A stretch of 8,528 bases of DNA from Candidatus Zixiibacteriota bacterium (GTDB lineage: Bacteria > Zixibacteria > MSB-5A5 > GN15 > FEB-12), in the NCBI GenBank assembly GCA_023700785.1, contig JAMPYH010000098.1, positions 1 through 8,528 on the forward strand, read 5' to 3'. A model generated the notes under the pieces. The model made no database searches. It worked only from the letters and a program-made list of their open reading frames with translations, and was not told the DNA's origin. A program made the translations under genes and the position numbers. Positions 1-8,151 of this stretch are shown piece by piece; the stretch's first letter is position 1, and the number at the start of each line of letters is the position of its first letter.

Positions 1-14
1 TCCACAATACAGTT

Positions 15-20
15 CCTCCT
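15..20 (-). promoter_or_regulatory. Shine-Dalgarno of a gene leaving the left edge
   Basis: On the minus strand a perfect AGGAGG is followed seven bases later by TTG (positions 7-5) and nine bases later by GTG (5-3). The same AGGAGG plus seven-base spacing precedes the exported protein gene at 5247. This suggests a minus-strand gene downstream of the tRNA that begins in the last few bases of the window. Only two or three codons would be visible, so neither the frame nor the product can be judged. Confidence 0.3.
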
Positions 21-120
21 GAGTCCCGGATCAGGTCTAAGATGTCATCTTCGTTAATTTAGAGTCATCCGTCATGCGGCTCAAGCAATAGATATTTTGG
101 CGCCGCAGACCAGCTAAATC

Positions 121-206
121 TGCCGGAGGCCGGACTCGAACCGGCACGCCCCTTACGGAGCAAGGGATTTTAAGTCCCTGGTGTCTACCAATTCCACCAC
201 TCCGGC
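121..206 (-). tRNA. tRNA-Leu (anticodon UAA)
   Basis: The minus strand folds as a complete class II tRNA of 86 bases. The acceptor stem is GCCGGAG paired with CTCCGGC, with discriminator A at 121. The D arm contains GGTGGAATTGGTAGAC. The anticodon stem AGGGA/TCCCT encloses the loop CTTAAAA, giving anticodon TAA at 172-170. There is a long variable arm and a T arm GCCGG-TTCGAGT-CCGGC. The long variable arm and the UAA anticodon identify leucine decoding of UUA/UUG. CCA is not encoded: the base after the discriminator is G, so the CCA tail must be added by nucleotidyltransferase. No strong terminator is visible just downstream (1-120). Confidence 0.97.
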
Positions 207-224
207 AATTGGCACTATCCCAAC

Positions 225-253
225 AAGTTAACCCCTTTACCACATAATGGCAA
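225..253 (-). promoter_or_regulatory. Candidate sigma-70 promoter for tRNA-Leu
   Basis: Reading the minus strand, TTGCCA (253-248) resembles a -35 box. After a 17-base spacer, TAACTT (230-225) is a weak -10 box. Transcription would start near 218, about a dozen bases before the mature tRNA 5' end. The -35 match is good and the -10 match is poor, so this rests mainly on position. Confidence 0.3.
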
Positions 254-295
254 GCCGGTTTTTAGTTATGCCTGCCCCGTTGACTTCGCCACATA

Positions 296-324
296 TTGCG
301 CCGGTCGATTAAAGACGCTATGTT
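296..324 (+). promoter_or_regulatory. Candidate sigma-70 promoter for the GAF activator gene
   Basis: TTGCGC (296-301) and TATGTT (319-324) are separated by 17 bases and lie 34 bases upstream of the ATG at 358. Both boxes match the consensus only partly, and no sigma-54 -24/-12 element is seen in this gap. This is a low-confidence call. Confidence 0.22.
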
Positions 325-357
325 TTCCCCAGATCTTTGGCCGGTGGGAGTAATCTA

Positions 358-1943
<1,586 letters not shown>

Positions 1944-1956
<13 letters not shown>

Positions 1957-4577
1957 GCAGCGACCAGTTTTTTGTAGGCAGGTTCATCATGAAGAGCGTT
2001 AAACAGAGGCTCGGCCTTAATATACGGAACCGACACAAAACCCGGAAGGCTGACCAGATACTCGAGCTGTTTGATCGCTTCTTCGTTCTCACCGACAATC
2101 GTCAGGATCTCAGCCAGATTTAGTAGTAGAAATGGGGCGTCGAACAGGTCGCGCGACGCCGGCAACAGGTTCAGCGCCTCCCTTCCATGTTCGAGTGCTT
2201 TGCCTTTGTCCCCCAACCCCGCGTAGGCCAGGCCAAGATAACTATGGTAACGAGCCGCCTGGGGTGCGTCAGCCAGTTTTGGCTCGATCAGGACGCGAGC
2301 GGAGTCACACTGCGCCCTGCTTACTTCGGTCCGGCCCAATAGTCGGTTCAACTGAGCCTTGAAGAGCATGCTCGAGATCGGGTCAGCATAGGCGCCAACC
2401 CTCTGAAGAGTGGCTTCATAGTTTGGTTCGAGGATGCGATAGATCCACCAGTAATACTGCGACTGGGCAAGCTGTTGGCCGGCGGACGACGTGGCGCCGT
2501 CAAGAATAGCTTTTGCGCTCTCTGTATCACCATTGGCAAGGATGCGCGTCCATGCTTTGTAGATGTAGGGGAGCGCCCAATCGGGAGAGAGCGCGATCGA
2601 ACGGTCGACGTATTCGTCCACGTCGTGGTACTTTCGAAGCATGCCCAAAGTCAAGCCGACATCAAGCGCCTTGAGCGGCGAGCGCGGATCCAACTGGAGC
2701 GATCGCTTGAAGTACTCCAGCGATTGAACCAGTTCACCCTGGCGGCGTTTTACGGCAGCAATGGCGTTTAACAGCTCGGCGTTGCTGGGTTGACCGAGCA
2801 TGGCGATCTCGAACTCGGCGAGGGCGGCGTCGAATTGATTCTCGCAGTGATAGAGATAGTATCCGTGGGCCAAATGCGCGTCGGCGAGCTCAGGCGAGAG
2901 GGACAGCGCCATATTGGTCGCATCCCTGGCCGAGCGTTTGCGGTCTTCCGTGCGATCAAAATATTCCCAGTACATGCTGGCGTCGGCGCGTGCCAACATA
3001 ACCCAGGCCAGCGCGAAGGTAGAATCCAGGTCCGCTGCATTCCGGAACATTTGGCGAGCGAGCAGTATATTCTCGCGTTCCCAACCGCGATTGAAATAAT
3101 CCATCCCCCGGAGATAAAGGTCATACGCCTTCAGGTTGGCTGTGGGAATCTCAGAGGAGTTTTGCGACACCTTTATCTGCAGGGACCGACAGACATCCTC
3201 AGCGATCGAGGATTGCATCTGAAACAGACCGCCCAGCCGCTGATCGTACGAATTCGCCCAGATATTGAGATCATCCCGCGCCCTCACCAGGGCCGCGTTA
3301 GTGCGTACTCTCCCCTGCCCGCTGTCTCGATCCCACGCTACAGTACCGGAGACGATGTAATCAACGCCCAGTTCAGAGGCGATATCGGGAAGCGGCCTGG
3401 AAGTCCGGCGATATTGCATCACTGACCCGCGAGAGATCACGGCGACACTACTCTCCTGCGCGAGTTCAGTAATGATCGCGTCGGTGATGCCATCGGCGAA
3501 ATACTGATCCTCCGGTCTTCCAAGATTGTCAAAGGGAAGTACCGCGATGGACGGGCGCGCCGGGGGGGTTCGCCACGGTACCGAGTTCCAGATCGCCGCC
3601 ACAAAGCCTGCGGCAATGAGCAGTACGACAACGGCAACGCTGAGGATCCGTCGGTGCCCCACAGGCGAATCAAGCGCCTGTTCCCTATCTGGAACAGACC
3701 CCGACGGGTGCGGATCTCTCGACCAAGTTGACAACTCGTTCAGCGCTTCGCGAGCTGTCTGGAATCGGGCGGCGGGGTCCTTCTGGAGCAGCTTTTGCAC
3801 AAAGCGCGACAAGTCGGGCGAGAGATCGGTGTTGAGTTCGCCTGGCGCCGGCGGATCAGTATGAACGATCGAATAAAGTACTGATGCTTCGTATTCTCCG
3901 GCAAACGGCAGTCTTCCGGTGAGCGCTCGATACATGACCACGCCGAGCGAAAAGAGGTCAGATCGCCGATCGACTATACTACCGGTGACTTGCTCGGGGG
4001 ACATGTACGCGATCGTCCCGAAAGTACTTTTGGAGTCCGACGAGTCCGGCTCTGGTAGTGTCGTCGCGATACCAAAATCGCAGATCTTCACCTTCCCCGT
4101 CTGGTCGATCATAATGTTGTGTGGTTTGATATCTCGATGGATCACTCCAGCCTTGTGCGCGGCTTCGAGGCCCAGCAATACCTGGCGAGCGATATCTATG
4201 ATCTTTGCGGGGGTCAACTCCGGTCTGTCAAGAATGCTCCTGAGCGCCACCCCTTCAACATATTCCATCGCCAGGAACGGCTCTGACCTGAACTCGCCTG
4301 TCTCGTAGATCGTGACAATATGGGGATCGTTCAGCCGAGCCGCGGCCTGGGCTTCGCGCTCAAGACGACGAGTATCTATTTCGCCCGAAGCAGTTCGTCG
4401 GTGCAGGAGTTTAATAGCTACTTTACGCCGCAATTTGTCGTCATTGGCGAGATAGACGTCACCGAGACCACCTGTGCCGATCAATCTGACAATTCGGAAG
4501 TGGCCTAGCATAGTATTCGCGGGCAAAGGTTCGCCTTCCCGTGAACGGCCGCCCGGTGTATGTCCTTGCTCGGTCAT
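1944..4577 (-). CDS. Membrane Ser/Thr protein kinase with TolB/FlgO-like domain and C-terminal TPRs
   Basis: This is an 877-residue eukaryote-type (Hanks/PknB) kinase from the ATG at 4577. Complete kinase motifs are present: glycine loop GTGGLGDV (34-41), VAIK lysine (56), catalytic HRDIKPHN (147-154, Asp149), DFG (167-169) and MSPEQ in place of APE (192-196). It should therefore be active. A hydrophobic segment at about 310-330 anchors it in the inner membrane. A domain starting PSIAVLPFDNL (about 341-471) matches the TolB-N/FlgO-like module often fused to such kinases and to adenylate cyclases. Degenerate TPR helices fill about 481-876. By topology the kinase is cytoplasmic, and the TolB-like and TPR parts lie across the membrane. 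The start is uncertain. The frame stays open back to a GTG at 4709, but that codon lies within the hairpin at 4701-4726. ATG 4577 has only a weak ribosome site. A TTG at 4526 has GGAAGG seven bases upstream and would give 860 residues. The substrate is unknown. The stop codon overlaps the end of the GAF activator gene. Confidence 0.92.
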
Positions 4578-4621
4578 ATGTATGTCTCGATTACGCGATC
4601 GCGTTGTTGACTCCCACCGGA

Positions 4622-4649
4622 AAGATAGCCGGTTGTCACTCAAAGACAA
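4622..4649 (-). promoter_or_regulatory. Candidate sigma-70 promoter for the Ser/Thr kinase gene
   Basis: On the minus strand TTGTCT (4649-4644) and TATCTT (4627-4622) are 16 bases apart and 45 bases upstream of the ATG at 4577. Each box matches four of six consensus bases. Its location just after the putative terminator at 4701-4726 fits an independent kinase transcript, but the call is weak. Confidence 0.28.
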
Positions 4650-4700
4650 GTGGCAATCTGTGGGCTGGCCGGCGAGTCGGGCCGTGGAAGATACATGAAG

Positions 4701-4726
4701 CAGGGCCACCGGAGTCGATGGCCCTG
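4701..4726 (-). terminator. Hairpin, probable terminator of the exported Cys/His protein gene
   Basis: CAGGGCCA (4701-4708) and TGGCCCTG (4719-4726) form a perfect 8-bp GC-rich stem around a 10-base loop. It begins 32 bases past the stop codon of the gene ending at 4759. On the minus strand the stem is followed by CTTCATGTATCTT, which is T-rich but not a clean U tract, so termination may be partial or assisted. The stem includes the bases just beyond the GTG at 4709, arguing against that codon as the kinase start. Confidence 0.5.
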
Positions 4727-4758
4727 TACTTCGATATGGCAGATTAGTAATTGCCGCG

Positions 4759-5247
4759 CTAGTGACCGTGGTGCTCAGGGTGTGGAGCGGCCTTCTCCGG
4801 CTCGCTCGCGGCTTTTGCTTTCACTTGCTGGTCAAGGATCGCCAGGTATTTTGCTGGGTCTTTCCCAAATGTGGTCTTGGCTTCTTCGGTCGCGAAATAG
4901 ACCCGTCTTCCCTCAAAATCGGTCAGGATCTTCTTGTCAAACGGTTCGCCGGTGACCGGGCAAACGGTCTGAATGTTCTCAAACGCGACCCCCTTGGCGG
5001 CGGCCTTCTTGAAATATTTGTCCGGGTCGGCGACCAATTTCTCCTGGCAGCCTGGGCAGCAGTGATAGACTCTCTGCCCCTGGATGTCGGTAAAGACGGT
5101 CGAATCGATCTTTCCACCCATGACGGGGCAACGAGTTTGAGCCTTCAGTTCGGTAGTCGTATTATCTCCCTTTTGATCTGCCGCGTTTCCGGCAACACCC
5201 AGTGCCAGCAGCGTGACAAGTGGACTGAGGAATCGGAACAACTTCAT
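4759..5247 (-). CDS. Exported YHS/TRASH-like metal-binding protein with His-rich tail
   Basis: This is a 162-residue protein with a classic signal peptide: MKLFR, then a hydrophobic stretch to about residue 20, with likely cleavage near GNA-A at 22/23. Two related repeats follow. Repeat 1 (about 40-80) begins CPVMGGKID and contains RVYHCCPGCQEK, giving Cys40, His62, Cys63, Cys64 and Cys67. Repeat 2 (about 96-136) begins CPVTGEPFD and contains RVYFATEEAK, keeping Cys96 but losing the CCxxC cluster. Both end in a DPxKY motif. The C-terminus HPEHHGH adds four histidines. YHS/TRASH-type Cys motifs are known in heavy-metal handling proteins, so a periplasmic metal chaperone or buffer is likely; the metal is not determined. 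The ATG is well supported by a perfect AGGAGG at 5260-5255, seven bases upstream. It is divergent from the sensor kinase operon and preceded by a sigma-54-type promoter and an activator site shared with the TolC gene. Confidence 0.87.
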   Translation of the reverse strand: MKLFRFLSPLVTLLALGVAGNAADQKGDNTTTELKAQTRCPVMGGKIDSTVFTDIQGQRVYHCCPGCQEKLVADPDKYFKKAAAKGVAFENIQTVCPVTGEPFDKKILTDFEGRRVYFATEEAKTTFGKDPAKYLAILDQQVKAKAASEPEKAAPHPEHHGH

Positions 5248-5293
5248 TATAGAACCTCCTGTATTAAACTTCTTGCCATCCGCAGAGAGACAT

Positions 5294-5309
5294 TACAACC
5301 GCCGTGCCC
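5294..5309 (-). promoter_or_regulatory. Sigma-54 (-24/-12) promoter of the exported Cys/His protein gene
   Basis: On the minus strand GGGCAC-GGCGG-TTGTA matches the sigma-54 consensus TGGCACG-N4-TTGCW. It has exact GG-to-GC spacing and the full GGCACG -24 block. It departs at the first T (G here) and at the -12 C (T here). Transcription would start near 5283, giving a 36-base leader that contains the AGGAGG ribosome site. The activator site at 5401-5418 lies 91 bp upstream, a normal enhancer distance. Confidence 0.62.
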
Positions 5310-5380
5310 GAATTAGTTCGCGGCATAACCTCTTACAGGGGCGAATGTTAGCCGGAAATGGAGTCGAACGATCCGGTTCC

Positions 5381-5398
5381 GCTGTAGAATATTGTTGA
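5381..5398 (-). promoter_or_regulatory. Secondary activator-binding site (degenerate copy)
   Basis: On the minus strand TCAACAATATTCTACAGC matches the shared site TGAAGAATATTCTCCAAT at 13 of 18 positions, including the whole AATATTCT core. Its centre (5390.5) lies exactly 20 bp, two helical turns, on the promoter side of the primary site centre (5410.5). Tandem dimer sites spaced by whole turns are typical of NtrC-family enhancers. Confidence 0.45.
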
Positions 5399-5400
5399 TT

Positions 5401-5418
5401 ATTGGAGAATATTCTTCA
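5401..5418 (-). promoter_or_regulatory. Upstream activator site, primary copy 1 (divergent region)
   Basis: The minus strand reads TGAAGAATATTCTCCAAT, an imperfect palindrome around AGAATATTCT. The identical 18 bases occur at 8038-8055 on the plus strand, ahead of the TolC gene. Here the site is 91 bp from the -24 element of the exported Cys/His protein gene and reads in the same direction relative to its promoter as the other copy. It is the likely enhancer of the response regulator encoded at 6661-8016. It could also serve the histidine kinase promoter on the other side. Confidence 0.75.
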
Positions 5419-5471
5419 CTTTCCTGGTAGAAAGTCGATGATAGAGTTATTGGCGGCTCACCACCGTGAAG

Positions 5472-5526
5472 CGACCTCTTTAACGCTGTGGTATAGAGCG
5501 AGTTGCGAACGACCTCTTTGGCGCTG
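5472..5526 (+). repeat. Pair of operator-like direct repeats ahead of the histidine kinase gene
   Basis: CGACCTCTTT-aa-CGCTG (5472-5488) and CGACCTCTTT-gg-CGCTG (5510-5526) match at 15 of 17 positions and are spaced 38 bp start to start. They bracket a possible extended -10 element (5489-5497). Such an arrangement could be a second regulator's operator pair or a local duplication. I recognise no regulator for the motif. Confidence 0.5.
5489..5497 (+). promoter_or_regulatory. Candidate extended -10 promoter for the histidine kinase operon
   Basis: TGGTATAGA has the TGn extension and a TATAGA -10 box, with no convincing -35 box 17 bases upstream. Transcription would start near 5504, giving a leader of about 87 bases. 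It lies between the two direct repeats at 5472-5488 and 5510-5526. Confidence 0.28.
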
Positions 5527-5534
5527 GGAAGGCA
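5519..5534 (+). promoter_or_regulatory. Candidate weak sigma-54 promoter for the histidine kinase operon
   Basis: TGGCGC-TGGGA-AGGCA keeps the invariant GG and GC dinucleotides at correct spacing but lacks the TT of the -12 box. Its -24 GG is about 110 bp from the centre of the activator site at 5401-5418, close to the distances at the two stronger promoters. That would allow autoregulation as in the divergent zraP/zraSR region. A second near-match, TGGCAT-GGGAT-TCTCA (5542-5557), lacks the -12 G. Confidence 0.25.
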
Positions 5535-5590
5535 GTTGATTTGGCATGGGATTCTCATTCACAACTGATCGTTAAGGTTACTGAAACAGA

Positions 5591-6649
5591 ATGACCATAC
5601 AGAATACCAAAGTAAAGATTCTGATACTGGCTGGCGTGACCGGCTTGACGGTCGCCATTCACTACGGATTCGTGCTTGAGAGCATATTCGGGCATGCTGA
5701 GTGGGTACACGCGCTCCACAGCCGGTTCTGTTACCTCCCCATTATGATCTCGGCCGCCTGGTTTGGACTTCGCGGTGGGGTGCTTGCCGCCACTGTCATC
5801 TCAATCGCGATCATGCCGTATCTCTTTGGCGCTGTGGCCACCAATCCAAACCACATCACATCGCTGTCGCAGGAGCTGATCGAGATTTTCTTTTATTACA
5901 CCTTTGGCGTTCTCATCGGCCTGTTGGTCGATCGCGAGATGTTGGTGCGACGCCGTCACGAACAGACCCGTCTCGAGCTTGAGCGATCAAGCCGGTTGTC
6001 GATGGTCGGGCAAATGGCGGCATCAGTCGCGCATGAGATCAAAAACCCGCTCGCGTCGATCAAAGGGGCGGTTGAGATCATCTCCGAAGATTCTACTCCC
6101 AAACAGGATCGGGACGAGTTCAAGCAGATCGTCGCCGGCGAGATCAAGCGGATCGACGGAACGGTAAAGGAGTTTCTCGAGTTCGCCCGCCCTCGAGAGC
6201 CCAAACGAATACGGTTGAATCTCTCGACGACACTTCAGACCAGTCTCCGTCAGTTGGAGAAGCAGATATCCGATGCCGGGCTCACCTTGCGAACCGAGAT
6301 CCAGCCGGATATTGTCATCAATGGCGACCCGGAAAAGATCCACCAGGTGGTATTAAACCTCACTCTGAACGCCATAGACGCCTCGACTAAAGGCTCAGAC
6401 ATTGAAGCCGCTCTCAAACGCGATCATCATGGGTCAGTTCGGCTGGCCATCCGGGACCATGGCAAAGGGATCGCCGACGCGGATCTGCCGAACATCTTCG
6501 AACCGTTCTACACTACCAAGACCACCGGTACCGGCCTCGGGCTGGCGATCGTCCGATCAATTGTCGAGGCACACGCGGGAACGATAGCAGCCATCCGTCC
6601 GACCGGCGGCGGAACCGCGATGATCATCACGCTGCCGTCTGGCGGCTGA
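5591..6649 (+). CDS. Membrane sensor histidine kinase
   Basis: This is a 352-residue sensor kinase that should autophosphorylate on His148 and pass phosphate to the adjacent response regulator. The N-terminal membrane part has about four hydrophobic segments (roughly 8-30, 48-60, 62-82 and 97-114), with little extracytoplasmic sequence and no PAS or HAMP domain evident. The HisKA domain carries AHEIKNPL (147-154). The ATPase domain has the N box HQVVLNLTLNAIDA (251-264), G1 DHGKGI (289-294), F box IFEPFYTTK (302-310) and G2 GTGLGLAI (313-320), all intact. His35, His40, His43 and Cys47 cluster between segments 1 and 2, which could bind a metal; this is inference. ATG 5591 is the first plausible start, and its ribosome site is weak (AAGG 14-17 bases upstream). 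The response regulator follows after 11 bases, so the two are co-transcribed. Confidence 0.93.
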   Translation: MTIQNTKVKILILAGVTGLTVAIHYGFVLESIFGHAEWVHALHSRFCYLPIMISAAWFGLRGGVLAATVISIAIMPYLFGAVATNPNHITSLSQELIEIFFYYTFGVLIGLLVDREMLVRRRHEQTRLELERSSRLSMVGQMAASVAHEIKNPLASIKGAVEIISEDSTPKQDRDEFKQIVAGEIKRIDGTVKEFLEFARPREPKRIRLNLSTTLQTSLRQLEKQISDAGLTLRTEIQPDIVINGDPEKIHQVVLNLTLNAIDASTKGSDIEAALKRDHHGSVRLAIRDHGKGIADADLPNIFEPFYTTKTTGTGLGLAIVRSIVEAHAGTIAAIRPTGGGTAMIITLPSGG

Positions 6650-6660
6650 AAGTCAGCATT

Positions 6661-8016
6661 ATGGGAATAAGAATACTCCTGGTGGATGACGACGCTTCCC
6701 TGCGGCGGATCCTGCAATTCAAACTAAACAAGCGCGGGTTCGACGCCACCCCCGCGGCCAATGGCGAGGAAGCTCTGTCGCTGGTCCGAACCAATCGTTA
6801 TGACCTGATCGTCACGGACATGAAAATGCCGAAAGTGTCCGGCATAGAACTCCTCGCGCAAGTAAAGAAGGTTCAGCCGGATGTTCAGGTGATCATGATG
6901 ACCGCCTTTGCGACTGTGGCGCAAGCGGTCGAAGCTGTCAAGCTGGGGGCGTTTGATTATTTAACCAAGCCCTTTGAGGATGAACAGCTCTTCACCGCGA
7001 TCGAGAAAGCTCTCAAGTTCAGAACTCTTGAAGAGGAAAACCGCGATCTCAGGGAGCAATTAAAGCGGAGTTCAGGCAGCCGGGAGATGGTTGGTATCTC
7101 CAGACCATTCAGAACTCTCGTAAATCTTCTGGAGAAAGTCGCGCCGACTGATGCCACTATTTTGATCACCGGCGAGTCCGGCACCGGCAAAGAGTTGGTG
7201 GCGCGGGCGATTCACCGTCGGAGCGGACGGTCAGCCGGCCCCTTTCTCGCGATAAACTGCGCTTCCATCCCCAAAGATCTGATCGAGTCAGAGCTTTTTG
7301 GTCATGTGAAGGGAGCTTTTACCGGCGCCGTCAAGGATAAGAAGGGGAAATTCGAGTTGGCCGATTCCGGAACGCTCCTGCTGGATGAGATCAGTGAACT
7401 GCCGTTTGAACTTCAGGCTAAACTGCTAAGAGTGATCCAGGAACGGGTGTTGGAACCAGTTGGTTCTGAGCAACGGATCGAGGTCGATGTGCGCTTGCTT
7501 GCGGCCACTAACGTAGAACTACAAGACCGTGTCAAATCAGGCAATTTCCGTGAGGATCTCTTCTATCGTCTGAATGTGATCCCCCTGAAAGTCCCCAGTT
7601 TGCGCGAACGGACCGAGGATATTCCTCTTTTGGTAAAGGAGTTTCTGGCGCGTTTTTCGCCGTCCACGCCCATAACAATAGATCCAAGCCTGATGCGGTC
7701 GCTGAACAATCATGCTTGGCCGGGAAATATTCGCGAATTGGAGAATCTGGTCGAACGGATGGTGATCCTCCGTTCATCTGATCACTTGACCACTGCGGAT
7801 CTCCCTTCAGATTTTGGCAGATCCCATCCGGGTGTTCCGTCCGCATCGGTCAGTGGAGAAAGCGTTACCTTTCACGAAGCCGAAAAGCGTTTGATCCAAG
7901 GCGCTCTGGAAAAGTTTGCCGGCAATAAGTCAAAGGCGGCTGAGTACCTCAAGATTCCCAGGCATGTTTTGATTTATAGAATGAAGAAGTACGACCTGTT
8001 CGCAAACAGTCAATGA
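6661..8016 (+). CDS. NtrC/ZraR-family sigma-54-dependent response regulator
   Basis: This is a 451-residue protein with all three NtrC-family domains. The receiver (about 1-120) has Asp9/Asp10, phosphoacceptor Asp53 in VTDMKMP, Thr81 and Lys103 in LTKPF. The AAA+ domain (about 140-375) has Walker A GESGTGKE (171-178), the sigma-54 loop GAFTGA (218-223), Walker B LLLDE (239-243), the arginine-finger region FREDLFYRLN (296-305) and sensor II PGNIRELEN (354-362). The C-terminus (about 404-445) is a Fis-type helix-turn-helix with GNKSKAAEYLKIPRHVLIYR (421-440). All key residues are intact. It lies 11 bases after the histidine kinase gene and is its evident partner. The identical 18-bp sites on either side of the operon (5401-5418 and 8038-8055), each with a sigma-54 promoter, are its probable targets. 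No terminator hairpin is visible after the stop, so some readthrough into the TolC gene is possible. Confidence 0.95.
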   Translation: MGIRILLVDDDASLRRILQFKLNKRGFDATPAANGEEALSLVRTNRYDLIVTDMKMPKVSGIELLAQVKKVQPDVQVIMMTAFATVAQAVEAVKLGAFDYLTKPFEDEQLFTAIEKALKFRTLEEENRDLREQLKRSSGSREMVGISRPFRTLVNLLEKVAPTDATILITGESGTGKELVARAIHRRSGRSAGPFLAINCASIPKDLIESELFGHVKGAFTGAVKDKKGKFELADSGTLLLDEISELPFELQAKLLRVIQERVLEPVGSEQRIEVDVRLLAATNVELQDRVKSGNFREDLFYRLNVIPLKVPSLRERTEDIPLLVKEFLARFSPSTPITIDPSLMRSLNNHAWPGNIRELENLVERMVILRSSDHLTTADLPSDFGRSHPGVPSASVSGESVTFHEAEKRLIQGALEKFAGNKSKAAEYLKIPRHVLIYRMKKYDLFANSQ

Positions 8017-8037
8017 ATCCATCATTTCTCGTATTGT

Positions 8038-8055
8038 TGAAGAATATTCTCCAAT
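8038..8055 (+). promoter_or_regulatory. Upstream activator site, primary copy 2 (TolC gene)
   Basis: TGAAGAATATTCTCCAAT is identical over 18 bases to the minus-strand site at 5418-5401. Here the palindrome is better, reading TTG-A-AGAATATTCT-C-CAA from 8037 to 8054. It starts 22 bases after the response regulator stop codon and ends 96 bp before the -24/-12 promoter at 8152, a normal enhancer distance. The repeated sequence, orientation and distance make it a likely binding site of the response regulator encoded just upstream. Confidence 0.75.
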
Positions 8056-8057
8056 TT

Positions 8058-8067
8058 CGAAGAATTT
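8058..8067 (+). promoter_or_regulatory. Secondary activator half-site
   Basis: CGAAGAATTT repeats the left half GAAGAAT of the primary site exactly 20 bp downstream, on the promoter side. The right half is not conserved. The same 20-bp, promoter-side placement is seen at the exported protein promoter, where the second site is better preserved. On its own this half-site would not be convincing. Confidence 0.33.
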
Positions 8068-8151
8068 GAGCGGTCTAAACTCTGCCTGCCGCCAGTCAAT
8101 CACACAGCTAATTTGTTTCTGCTCAGCCATTTAAGTACGCGAAAAGCATCG

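Noticed and set aside
80..118. GCGGC...GCCGC inverted repeat downstream of tRNA-Leu as its terminator
   Set aside because: The arms are only about 5 bp around a long loop, with no following T run on the minus strand.
37..243. 68-codon minus-strand open frame covering the tRNA
   Set aside because: It is an artefact of reading through tRNA-Leu; its codons are the tRNA stems and loops, and it has no ribosome site.
2790..3425. 211-codon plus-strand open frame within the kinase gene
   Set aside because: It lies entirely antisense to the TPR/TolB-like coding region, with no ribosome site and no recognisable protein features; it is a shadow frame.
4578..4709. N-terminal extension of the Ser/Thr kinase from GTG 4709
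   Set aside because: The extra 44 residues do not look like part of any kinase domain, the GTG abuts a probable terminator hairpin, and the stretch contains promoter-like boxes. A later start (4577, or TTG 4526) is more likely.
5262..5278. Minus-strand TGGCAAGAAGTTTAA as a sigma-54 promoter for the exported protein gene
   Set aside because: The -12 half lacks TTGC, and the start would fall at the ribosome site. The element at 5294-5309 matches better and leaves a proper leader.
5388..5400. AATCAACAATATT (minus strand) as an IHF site
   Set aside because: It matches the WATCAA half but not the TTR half, and it coincides with the secondary activator box, which explains the sequence better.
8072..8085. 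GG-N10-GC spacing (GGTCTAAACTCTGC) as an alternative sigma-54 promoter for the TolC gene
   Set aside because: Only the two dinucleotides match. The rest of both boxes is wrong, and it is about 27 bp from the activator site, which is very close for enhancer looping.
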